9,531 nucleotides of DNA from Oscillospiraceae bacterium (GTDB lineage Bacteria > Bacillota > Clostridia > Oscillospirales > CAG-272). Under the pieces are notes generated by a model. That model worked only from the letters and a program-made list of their open reading frames with translations. It searched no databases and was not told where the DNA came from. Below, piece after piece: positions 1-6,610 of this stretch; within the stretch, counting starts at the first letter, position 1; each line of letters begins with the position of its first letter. Position numbers and translations under genes: made by a program. The DNA is taken from contig WREN01000069.1 of the NCBI GenBank assembly GCA_009779295.1, positions 1 to 9,531 on the forward strand. Reading direction: 5' to 3'.

Positions 1-764
1 CGATGACGCTTTTGAAATCGATCGAAGCGGGCGCGGAAATCGTCGATACGGCTATCTCTCCGCTCGCTATGGGAACGAGCCAACCGCCTACAGAACCGTT
101 CGTCGCCTCGCTTGAGGGAACCGAATACGATACCGGCTTGGATTTAAATAAATTAGATGAAATCGCGAGATATTTCACGCCTTTGAGAACAAAATACCTC
201 GCAAACGGATTGCTTGACCCGCAGGTGCTTAAAGTTGACGTCAACGCGCTGCTGTATCAAGTGCCCGGCGGTATGCTGTCGAACTTGGTTTCGCAGCTCA
301 AACAGGCGGGCAAGTCGGATCAATTGCAGGAAGTTCTCGACGAAGTTCCGCGCGTCCGCGAAGATTCGGGATTTCCTCCGCTTGTAACGCCGACTTCGCA
401 AATCGTCGGCACGCAGGCTGTGTTTAATGTCATCAACGGCGAACGATATAAAACGGTTACGAAAGAATTCAGAGGGCTTGTGCGCGGCGAATACGGTATA
501 ACGCCGAGTCCGATCAAGCCAGAGTTTATCAAAAAGATTATCGGCGACGAAAATCCTATCACGTACCGTCCGGCGGACGATTTGAAACCGGAGCTTGATA
601 CCCTGCGCGAAAAAGTGAAACCCTATTCGATTCAGGACGAGGATGTGCTGTCGTATGCTTTGTTCGATCAGGTCGCAACGAAATTCTTTGAGTGGCGCGC
701 CGACCAGATTAATAATATCGACGGGGAGAATTCGGATAAAGTCTTGAAAGTGCATACGGTGTAA
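1..764 (+). CDS. oadA: Oxaloacetate decarboxylase alpha / pyruvate carboxylase subunit B, carboxyltransferase (3' part only)
   Basis: The gene is cut by the left edge; the first whole codon is at base 3, so the ATG there is probably internal. About 253 residues are visible. They match the second half of the carboxyltransferase subunit that moves CO2 between biotin and oxaloacetate/pyruvate: an end-of-TIM-barrel stretch with EAGAEIVDTAISPLAMG (residues 8-24) and SQPPTE, then the conserved PYC/OADA domain with QVPGGMLSNL (86-95), RVREDSGFPPLVTPTSQIVG (117-136) and the GEYG motif near 163. The protein stops at KVLKVHTV with no biotinyl (AMKM) domain, so biotin must be carried by a separate protein, as in many Clostridia and related anaerobes. 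No such carrier gene follows; the next gene is an unrelated regulator. Whether it serves a sodium-pumping decarboxylase, a transcarboxylase or a two-subunit pyruvate carboxylase cannot be told here. No good terminator follows the stop, only a weak AT stem. Confidence 0.9.
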   Translation, partial: MTLLKSIEAGAEIVDTAISPLAMGTSQPPTEPFVASLEGTEYDTGLDLNKLDEIARYFTPLRTKYLANGLLDPQVLKVDVNALLYQVPGGMLSNLVSQLKQAGKSDQLQEVLDEVPRVREDSGFPPLVTPTSQIVGTQAVFNVINGERYKTVTKEFRGLVRGEYGITPSPIKPEFIKKIIGDENPITYRPADDLKPELDTLREKVKPYSIQDEDVLSYALFDQVATKFFEWRADQINNIDGENSDKVLKVHTV

Positions 765-799
765 ATTAAAAAATTTATATTTTGTTCACTTTGTAGTCA

Positions 800-830
800 T
801 TGACCCGACCATTACTCTATTCTTTATACT
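800..830 (+). promoter_or_regulatory. Promoter of the merR-type gene with 19-bp spacer
   Basis: A TTGACC -35 box (800-805) and a TATACT -10 box (825-830) are separated by 19 bases. An ordinary sigma-A promoter has about 17. The over-long spacer is the established hallmark of promoters that MerR-family proteins activate by twisting the DNA. The predicted transcript would start near 837, about 25 bases ahead of the start codon at 863. This suggests autoregulation. I could not find a convincing dyad symmetry within the spacer, which weakens the operator call. Confidence 0.55.
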
Positions 831-862
831 TTAATATAAAGAAAAAGAAACGAGGATTTACA

Positions 863-1843
863 ATGGAACTGCAACCAATAGGTCAAGTATCAAAACAATA
901 TGAGATTTCAATCCATACATTACGTTATTACGAGCAAATCGGACTTATCCAAAGCACGCGAAACGACGATAACGCATACAGGTTTTATGATGAAGCGGCT
1001 GTAAAACAGCTTCATTCTATCGTTCTCCTGCGTAAATTGAGAATTTCTTTGAAACAAATAAAAGAAATCCTTGATAATCAAAACACTGCGGCGACTGTCG
1101 AAATTTTGGAGCGGAATATAAGCGAGCTTGATGATGAAATAACGTCATTATCTACCATCAAATCCATATTGACGCGATTCGCGGAAGAATTGCGGATAAA
1201 AACTGACATGGTTTTGCAATTTGATTTATTGAACGATACGGCTGTGCTTTCCATTGCCGACTCGACTTCTTTTTCCAAAAATTATATTAAGGAGAAGATA
1301 TCAATGGAAAATTTAAACAAAGCAAACGAAACTCTAAACAAGCTAAAGGACAGCGACGTTCGGATAATTTACGTGCCGCCAATGACAGTAGCCGCCGCTC
1401 AAGATTCAATGGATGCTCCCTCTGTGTATATGGTAGAAAAATTTGTAAGAGAAACCAGGCTATTAAAAATCAAACCTGATGCCAGAGGGATGATGAAGGC
1501 TGATAACTTTTCCAATGAAGATCCAAAATCCGAGCATCGTGTAACAGCAAAAGAATCCGAGTTCTGGGTATCCGTTCCGGATGATATGGAAGTAAAAGCG
1601 CCTTTAATAAAAAAGACTTTTGAGGGGGGCTTATACGCCGCATTTTTATTAAAAAACTCTTTTGAGGACTTACGTTTTCTTGCCGAATGGATTAATGCAA
1701 GCGAAAAATACGAATTAGCTGATGGACCATGGTTTTGGGAAATATTAAATTATTACAACTGGATGCCAAACTACGAAGAAGATGCTAAGAGGGAGGATGT
1801 ACAGTCTGATTTGCTGTTACCTATTAAAAAAATAGCAGGGTAA
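863..1843 (+). CDS. MerR family transcriptional regulator with GyrI-like effector-binding domain
   Basis: A 326-residue cytoplasmic DNA-binding regulator. Residues 1-75 form the MerR winged helix-turn-helix: IGQVSKQYEISIHTLRYYEQ (6-25), GLI, then YRFYDE (39-44) and a basic second helix. Residues about 76-112 are a coiled-coil dimer helix. A linker follows, and residues about 150-326 are a GyrI-like/BmrR-type effector domain, recognised from IIYVPPMTVAA, WVSVPDDMEVKAPLIKKTFE and GGLYAAF. Proteins of this layout sense small, often hydrophobic compounds and switch on their own gene or an efflux gene. I start at ATG 863 because GAGG at 852-855 sits 7 bases before it; a longer frame from TTG at 800 would begin inside the promoter and is rejected. 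No target gene lies beside it on the + strand: a terminator follows 66 bases after the stop. A second start inside the gene is listed separately. The ligand is unknown. Confidence 0.93.
   Translation: MELQPIGQVSKQYEISIHTLRYYEQIGLIQSTRNDDNAYRFYDEAAVKQLHSIVLLRKLRISLKQIKEILDNQNTAATVEILERNISELDDEITSLSTIKSILTRFAEELRIKTDMVLQFDLLNDTAVLSIADSTSFSKNYIKEKISMENLNKANETLNKLKDSDVRIIYVPPMTVAAAQDSMDAPSVYMVEKFVRETRLLKIKPDARGMMKADNFSNEDPKSEHRVTAKESEFWVSVPDDMEVKAPLIKKTFEGGLYAAFLLKNSFEDLRFLAEWINASEKYELADGPWFWEILNYYNWMPNYEEDAKREDVQSDLLLPIKKIAG
1289..1306 (+). promoter_or_regulatory. Internal ribosome binding site and in-frame ATG inside the merR-type gene
   Basis: AAGGAG at 1289-1294 lies 9 bases before an in-frame ATG at 1304 (Met148 of the regulator). 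It is a better Shine-Dalgarno than the one at the gene's own start. It falls exactly between the DNA-binding and coiled-coil part and the effector domain. Translation from here would give a 179-residue free GyrI-like domain. The site is visible in the sequence; its use is inference. Confidence 0.5.
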
Positions 1844-1908
1844 TGAAGTGTCGTGTTCATTAAAAATAAGCATTTTCTGTAATTGTACATCGTTCAACGC
1901 CTTCAACT

Positions 1909-1937
1909 AAAAGAATCCCAATTGGGATTCTTTTTTT
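1909..1937 (+). terminator. Rho-independent terminator of the merR-type gene, perhaps bidirectional
   Basis: A perfect 26-base palindrome (1909-1934) gives an 11-bp stem, AAAAGAATCCC pairing with its complement around an AATT loop, followed by seven T (1931-1937). It ends the + strand transcript of the regulator. The run of A on its left gives four T on the other strand, so it may also stop the convergent lipoprotein gene, whose TAA (1936-1938) is embedded in the T run. Confidence 0.9.
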
Positions 1938-4113
1938 ATTGCCACCAATCAAACGTCGGCTTCTTCGTGTCAGCATTAACAGGAACGCCCATTCCTTCGC
2001 TCTTCCTGATATTGAAGCGTATCAATTCCTGTTTGAACGCTTCATTTTCGTTTATAATCCATTCCTTATCCTCATCAGAACCGAAGTATTTGCTGTCGAA
2101 GAGGATGTTAAGTTTCGCGTAAGTATATTGAAGTTTCGACTGTTGTATATGCGCTAAGATTTTATCGTTATCCGCCATTTCCTCGGCTTTCGCGAACCAT
2201 CCGTCTATCATTTCAATGTTATTAAAAATATCGGCCGCGCTGATTATATCATACGGATGAGAATAGATATAGAAGTGATTTTTCTTTGCGCTGGCTTCCG
2301 TATTGAAATCAATAAACTTCCTGATATATTCCCAGCCTTTGCCGTAATATCCTTGCAGGAATTCATCCATATGATGGTAATATTCTTCATCTGACATATA
2401 CGGATCCCACAAAAGTTTCGCAAGCAGATAAGCGCGCAGTTCGCCGAATTCACCGCTTGGGCCTTGATAATTCCCCTGCTCAAATATACCCTTGACGTTG
2501 CTGTCAACAAATAATCTCACATTAGAACGTAAAACGTCGAAGTTCGGGAAAGTAGCTATATAATGCGCGAAATTCGTTGTGTAATCCCAGATGTATATCC
2601 TGTTGCATATTTTACTCCAATCATCTATATCCTGTTTAAACGTCCGGTTGACTTCGCAATTAGGGTCGTCAAGCGTATGGTTGAAACAACATTCGATCGA
2701 ACATAACTGTATGATTACATTATCTCTCGGAATGGTTATTAACGGCGGTTTTCTGGAATACTGATACGCGAACGTATGGAACGCTAATTCGGGATAGGTA
2801 TCTTTAAAATGATCCGCGACGGCGTTCGCGTAACGGAATACCGTTCCGCCGGTAGTTCCCTCTTCCGCATTGACCGCTTTGCAGATTTCGCATTTGCAAT
2901 AATTTACGTTGTCATTCTGCGAAATTGAAATTATTTTCGCGTCCGGATAATCATCCAAAATCAACTGCACCGCGTCTATAGTTTTTTGTATTATTTCCGG
3001 GTCACTCATACACGGTTGTTTGTCCTGCGGATAACCGAGCAGCGATTCCATCGTATGGCAGAACCTGCCCGTAAAATTGAAATTCCCGCCCAATTCGGCA
3101 ATACCGTGAGCGTTCATTTTACGTTTCACCGCGATCGTAGGCTCAAAATACGCTGTCCAATAAGGGTCCCTAAATTCGAAAATAGGGACCTTTCTGTCGT
3201 TGATATTTTTAAGGATAATGTGCTCCGATTCCAATACGATTTCGGTATCCGTGGTTAAGAACCGCCAGCCTATATATACTTCTAAGAAGTCGTACACACC
3301 GTAAAGCGTGCCTCTGTCGCCGTCGCCGGAAATTATAATTTTATCGCCCGCGAACGTGATGACGTAGCCTTCGCTGCCGAGACCGTCACGGTCGATGTCT
3401 TCCCTGTTCGTTTTTCCGACTAAGATTTCTTTATCGCTTGCGGCAGTATTGTCGGTTACTATAGGAATTAATTTACCGGTCGCGATATTTATGTATTTTT
3501 GCAACTCTTCAGCAGCCTTTTTAACTACGCTGCTTTCGCGCTGACCGTATACGATTTTGTATTCTTTAATATCATTTCCGTTAATTGTAATCATTTTCAC
3601 TGAATACTCCTGTACATATTTATAATAATAATTTTTTGGTATTATAAGCGAACCGTCTTCGCTTGTATTGTGCTCAAAAAAGTAATTGACTCCGTTCATT
3701 GTCCCGACTTCATTTCCGCCGACGATTACCAATCTTTCATCGACTACCATTATGATAAAGCCCTCTTCGCCTAAATCTTCACGATCTATGTCATAGAAAG
3801 TACCTTCCCGCAGCGTTTTGCCGATAATGATTTCTTTATCTTCTACGGGATTATCTTTCCAGTCCGTCGTTATTTTGAAACCCGAATTCATCAACGCTTC
3901 AGCGCTTTTCTTGAACTGTAACGCCGCTTTCGCGTAAGTATCGACGTAATCGCTTCTGACTATAGTGTACTCGCTTTCCCCTAATTCATTTATTATGGTA
4001 ATATAATTATTCTCATCAGCCGCGTCAACGTTAGTTTCTGATTTGCATCCGGCGAAACAAATTATTACAATAATAAACATTAAAAACAATATTTTTTTAT
4101 ACAAAATTCTCAC
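1936..4113 (-). CDS. DUF4838-domain lipoprotein with tandem N-terminal GH20b-like domains
   Basis: A 725-residue exported lipoprotein. Residues 1-23 are a type II signal peptide with lipobox FAGC, so Cys23 would be lipidated and the protein anchored outside the membrane. Two similar alpha/beta domains follow: copy 1 (about 36-165) with IIIGKT, GEEGFII and GTMNGVNYFFE; copy 2 (about 174-302) with ILVGKT, GSEGYVI, GTLYGVYDFLE and GWRFLT. Such domains precede catalytic domains in alpha-glucuronidases and GH20 enzymes. Residues about 308-600 form the DUF4838 region with the typical CxCxxC cluster (Cys406, 408, 411) and AYLLAKLLWDP. The family is linked with polysaccharide use but its reaction is, as far as I know, not established. 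The outermost start is GTG at 4113, yet AAAGGG (4118-4113) abuts it; TTG at 4104 has an 8-base spacing and would give MYKKILFLM, so it may be the true start. It overlaps the end of pepD, implying translational coupling. Confidence 0.88.
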   Translation of the reverse strand: MRILYKKILFLMFIIVIICFAGCKSETNVDAADENNYITIINELGESEYTIVRSDYVDTYAKAALQFKKSAEALMNSGFKITTDWKDNPVEDKEIIIGKTLREGTFYDIDREDLGEEGFIIMVVDERLVIVGGNEVGTMNGVNYFFEHNTSEDGSLIIPKNYYYKYVQEYSVKMITINGNDIKEYKIVYGQRESSVVKKAAEELQKYINIATGKLIPIVTDNTAASDKEILVGKTNREDIDRDGLGSEGYVITFAGDKIIISGDGDRGTLYGVYDFLEVYIGWRFLTTDTEIVLESEHIILKNINDRKVPIFEFRDPYWTAYFEPTIAVKRKMNAHGIAELGGNFNFTGRFCHTMESLLGYPQDKQPCMSDPEIIQKTIDAVQLILDDYPDAKIISISQNDNVNYCKCEICKAVNAEEGTTGGTVFRYANAVADHFKDTYPELAFHTFAYQYSRKPPLITIPRDNVIIQLCSIECCFNHTLDDPNCEVNRTFKQDIDDWSKICNRIYIWDYTTNFAHYIATFPNFDVLRSNVRLFVDSNVKGIFEQGNYQGPSGEFGELRAYLLAKLLWDPYMSDEEYYHHMDEFLQGYYGKGWEYIRKFIDFNTEASAKKNHFYIYSHPYDIISAADIFNNIEMIDGWFAKAEEMADNDKILAHIQQSKLQYTYAKLNILFDSKYFGSDEDKEWIINENEAFKQELIRFNIRKSEGMGVPVNADTKKPTFDWWQ

Positions 4114-5488
4114 CCTTTGTTAATAGACATTTTAACCTTTTATATATTTTATTGCAAGAATCAATTGCGGCATATTCATTCGGAGTATGCGTTTCGGAAA
4201 TATTCGGTCCTATTGCGATAACGTCAAGACCTTCGATTTTATTTTTTATAACTCCGCTTTCCAAACCCCCGTGGATTCCTCTGACTATTGGTTGAGTTTC
4301 GCACACCGAAATATACTCATTCAACAACTTTGAGTTCGGATCGAACTGCCACCCCGGATATCTGTTCGAATGTAATATTTCCATATTAAGCATATTGGAA
4401 AGCCGGTCGGCTTTTTCACACAGATAATCAAGTAACGCTTCGTTTGACGATCTGTTGAAAAAAATAAAATTTATATCTACGTCAGATTGTGTTATTATCC
4501 CCAAATTCCCGGACGTTTCAACTAAATCGGGGCTGTCTTTACAATAATTATACACGCCGTTGAAACATAACATGAGCAGCGAAATTATATTGCCTGTAGA
4601 TTTGTATGTCATCATTTTTTCGGTTTTCGATTTATTGATGTAAATCTTAACGTTTTCCGAAAGTTCGTGTGACAATTCATTTTTGAATACTTCACCAATT
4701 TCATAAACATAATCCGGCTCAATCACGTTAATTTCCGCTGCACATTCTCTGGCGATAGCGTTGCTTTTTATGCCGCCGTTCAGTGAAACTAAATTAAACG
4801 GGGTATGGCTGTATAATTTATTTAAAAACCGTCCCATTAAAATATTTGCGTTACCGCGACCCCGATGAATATCAATGCCGGAATGTCCGCCCAACAAACC
4901 CGTAACCTGGATTTTTAACGTTTTATAAATTTTTGTACACGGAATTAAATCAAACGTATACCTGAACGCCGAGCGCACTCCTCCGCAGCAGCTTATTATT
5001 ATTTCGTTATCATTTACGGCGTCTAAATTGATCATTCTTTTTGATTTTATAATACTGTAATCGAATTTTTCCGCACCGACCAAACCGATCTCTTCCTGTG
5101 CTGTAAACAAACATTCAATCATCGGCATATCGATATTTTCGTCCAACAAAGCAAGCATAAAAGCCATACCGATTCCGTTATCCGCGCCGAGCGATGTGCC
5201 GTCGGCTTTTATATATTTGCCGTCAATAATTAATTTAACCGGATCAATATTAAAATCATGAACTTTATCGGCGTTTTTTTCGCAAACCATATCCGTATGC
5301 GCCTGTAATAATATCGGCGGTTGAGTTTCATTGCCGGGTTTCATTATATAAACGTTATAATACTCATCCGAAAAACAATATAAGTTTCTTGCATCGGCAA
5401 AATTCATTAAATATTCCGCTATTGCTTTTTCATTGCAGGATTCGCGCGGAATCGCGCTGATTTCTTTGAAAAATTCAATATATTTCAT
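4097..5488 (-). CDS. pepD: Aminoacyl-histidine dipeptidase-like M20 metallopeptidase (PepD family)
   Basis: A 463-residue cytoplasmic zinc dipeptidase of family M20C, which cleaves Xaa-His and other dipeptides; the family is usually 470-490 residues. The metal and catalytic residues can all be read: HTD (His64, Asp66), GADNG (Asp103, the bridging ligand), QEEIG (Glu132 general base, Glu133), NLD (Asp156) and the C-terminal THTPNE (His434). The lid or dimerisation domain holds GLLGGHSGIDIHRGRGNA, starting near residue 197. No signal peptide is seen. The start at ATG 5488 matches family N-termini (IEFFKEISAIPR), but no clear Shine-Dalgarno precedes it, only an AT-rich leader behind an inverted repeat, so it may be weakly translated. 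Its last codons overlap the lipoprotein gene. Context suggests use of imported peptides, but the link to the flanking sugar-related exported proteins is unexplained. The exact substrate cannot be told from sequence. Confidence 0.9.
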   Translation of the reverse strand: MKYIEFFKEISAIPRESCNEKAIAEYLMNFADARNLYCFSDEYYNVYIMKPGNETQPPILLQAHTDMVCEKNADKVHDFNIDPVKLIIDGKYIKADGTSLGADNGIGMAFMLALLDENIDMPMIECLFTAQEEIGLVGAEKFDYSIIKSKRMINLDAVNDNEIIISCCGGVRSAFRYTFDLIPCTKIYKTLKIQVTGLLGGHSGIDIHRGRGNANILMGRFLNKLYSHTPFNLVSLNGGIKSNAIARECAAEINVIEPDYVYEIGEVFKNELSHELSENVKIYINKSKTEKMMTYKSTGNIISLLMLCFNGVYNYCKDSPDLVETSGNLGIITQSDVDINFIFFNRSSNEALLDYLCEKADRLSNMLNMEILHSNRYPGWQFDPNSKLLNEYISVCETQPIVRGIHGGLESGVIKNKIEGLDVIAIGPNISETHTPNEYAAIDSCNKIYKRLKCLLTKGENFV

Positions 5489-5517
5489 TTTTTATTTTAT
5501 ATCTCGAAATTTAACGA

Positions 5518-5547
5518 CAGTTATATGACTTTTTCGTCATATAACTG
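5518..5547. repeat. Perfect 12-bp inverted repeat between the CBM9-like gene and pepD
   Basis: Arms CAGTTATATGAC (5518-5529) and its exact complement (5536-5547) flank a 6-base loop. It lies 21 bases after the CBM9-like stop and 29 bases before the pepD start. Neither side has a proper T run (TCGTTAAATTT follows on the - strand), so it is a poor intrinsic terminator. It could be a partial terminator, an mRNA 3'-end stabiliser or an operator for pepD. Confidence 0.7.
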
Positions 5548-5568
5548 CCTTAAATCCTATTCTATATA

Positions 5569-6537
5569 TTAATAGCTTCTTCTTTTGATCCTTACGCCAA
5601 TTAATGTTGCCAATGCGATAATCATCACTAAAATGACAATATTATCGGAAGTCTGCGGAACTGTTATGTTTCCGGTTGTCGGAGGAATTACTACAGCTTC
5701 TTCAACTACTTCTTCTTCAATCACCTCTGGAATTACAACTGCCGGCGCGGACGATAATGTTATAGCGTTGCTGCCGACTCTTGATTCATTAAGCTGGTTG
5801 TAGCAAGTTTCATCGCCCCAAGTCATCCAGCCGTAATAATCGCTCGCGTCGTTAGAGAATAATAACGACATTGCGAATCCAACAACTTTACCCGTTTTAA
5901 ACTGCGCGGTATCGGTATGGATAATATGCCACGGCAAACCAATTTCATATGACGTAAAAGCTCCGTCATTACTTATACCTAATAATATTTCCGAATAATC
6001 CGTGTATGTATATGCGAATGCGTAAGGTTTCCCGTCATTTCCCATTGCATATAAATGGAACGCATAACCTTCTCCCCAGCCCGCGTGTTTTTCTTTTCCT
6101 TGCATTTCCCAGTTGCCGTTCGGGTCTACAACGAACTGACATACGTCGCCGTTCCAGAAGTCGCCGCTCTTTGAGCCGTCAGCATACGAATGGTAAGGTT
6201 TCGAATCGTTTGTTCTCAACGCTACATAAAAATATTTTTCATCCCAGCGCAGCCACAAATCGAAGTAGTGGTCAGGCGTAGCCGATGGGTCCGCTAATAA
6301 TCCCGTATCGCCGACGCGCATTGAGAAAGATGAAGGCACCGAACCGTCGTCAATAACGTGAACAGTAGGCAGACCCCACTCCAATTCGTTTATAACGCCG
6401 TCAAAAACCGGTTGCGTTTCAAAATATAAAGCGTCTGCTTTCTCACTGCTCCTAACCGGGTAAGTTACAGCATACGCAGGTAAACTTAAAGTTACCAAAA
6501 TTGCCGCTAATAATAGAAATACCATAATTTTTTTCAT
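5569..6537 (-). CDS. Exported CBM9/DOMON-like surface protein with C-terminal anchor
   Basis: A 322-residue secreted protein. Residues 1-23 (MKKIMVFLLL to PAYA) form a signal peptide with an AYA cleavage site. Residues about 28-255 resemble family 9 carbohydrate-binding/DOMON modules: FDGVINELEWG near the start, DLWLRWDEKYFYVALR, a DFWNGDVCQFVVDPNG strand pair, and an aromatic-rich end with YYGWMTWGDE. A stalk rich in Val, Glu and Pro follows (PEVIEEEVVEEAVVIPP). Then come VPQTSDN (from residue 293), a hydrophobic segment (about 300-315) and the tail RIKRRSY, the layout of a sortase-anchored protein with a non-LPXTG motif, or else a plain membrane anchor. No hydrolase domain is seen, so it probably binds glycans at the cell surface. 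I choose ATG 6537, not the frame's upstream codons, because AGGAGG lies 10 bases before it. It has its own strong promoter. Confidence 0.87.
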   Translation of the reverse strand: MKKIMVFLLLAAILVTLSLPAYAVTYPVRSSEKADALYFETQPVFDGVINELEWGLPTVHVIDDGSVPSSFSMRVGDTGLLADPSATPDHYFDLWLRWDEKYFYVALRTNDSKPYHSYADGSKSGDFWNGDVCQFVVDPNGNWEMQGKEKHAGWGEGYAFHLYAMGNDGKPYAFAYTYTDYSEILLGISNDGAFTSYEIGLPWHIIHTDTAQFKTGKVVGFAMSLLFSNDASDYYGWMTWGDETCYNQLNESRVGSNAITLSSAPAVVIPEVIEEEVVEEAVVIPPTTGNITVPQTSDNIVILVMIIALATLIGVRIKRRSY

Positions 6538-6547
6538 AATTTTATTG

Positions 6548-6553
6548 CCTCCT
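6548..6553 (-). promoter_or_regulatory. Ribosome binding site AGGAGG deciding the CBM9-like start
   Basis: A full anti-16S match, read on the - strand, lies 10 bases before ATG 6537. It excludes the longer reading frame from 6579, whose first 14 codons would lie over this site and the -10 box. Confidence 0.85.
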
Positions 6554-6569
6554 GATATTTTATACACAA

Positions 6570-6598
6570 ATAATATCATATTTTTTTTTATTTGTCAA
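6570..6598 (-). promoter_or_regulatory. Consensus sigma-A type promoter for the CBM9-like gene
   Basis: Read on the - strand, a perfect TTGACA (6598-6593) is followed by a 17-base spacer and TATTAT (6575-6570). The spacer contains nine consecutive A. The start of transcription would be near 6563, giving a leader of about 25 bases before ATG 6537. The box begins only 13 bases after the galE stop, so the CBM9-like gene is transcribed on its own as well as by any read-through from galE. This is the strongest promoter-like sequence in the window. Confidence 0.85.
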
Positions 6599-6610
6599 GA
6601 TAATAAATTT

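Noticed and set aside
153..755. A 200-codon open frame on the - strand opposite the oadA-like gene
   Set aside because: It mirrors a clearly conserved + strand protein, has no recognisable domain and no ribosome binding site; it is a shadow of the codon bias.
763..778. Small AT-only stem (TAAATT, AAAA, AATTTA) after the oadA-like stop
   Set aside because: Six A-T pairs without GC and without a following T run are too weak for a terminator.
800..862. Extended N-terminus of the MerR protein starting with TTG at 800
   Set aside because: It would start within the -35 box and translate the promoter; the MerR family begins at about ATG 863.
1883..2157. Short + strand frames overlapping the end of the DUF4838 gene
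   Set aside because: They run through or begin just past the terminator palindrome, opposite the coding part of the lipoprotein, with no ribosome binding site or domain.
6538..6579. Longer N-terminus for the CBM9-like protein (from 6579)
   Set aside because: It covers the AGGAGG site and the -10 box, and would place 14 residues ahead of a complete signal peptide.
6581..6589. Run of nine T as a possible terminator tail for galE
   Set aside because: On the coding (-) strand it is a run of A inside a promoter spacer, and no stem precedes it.
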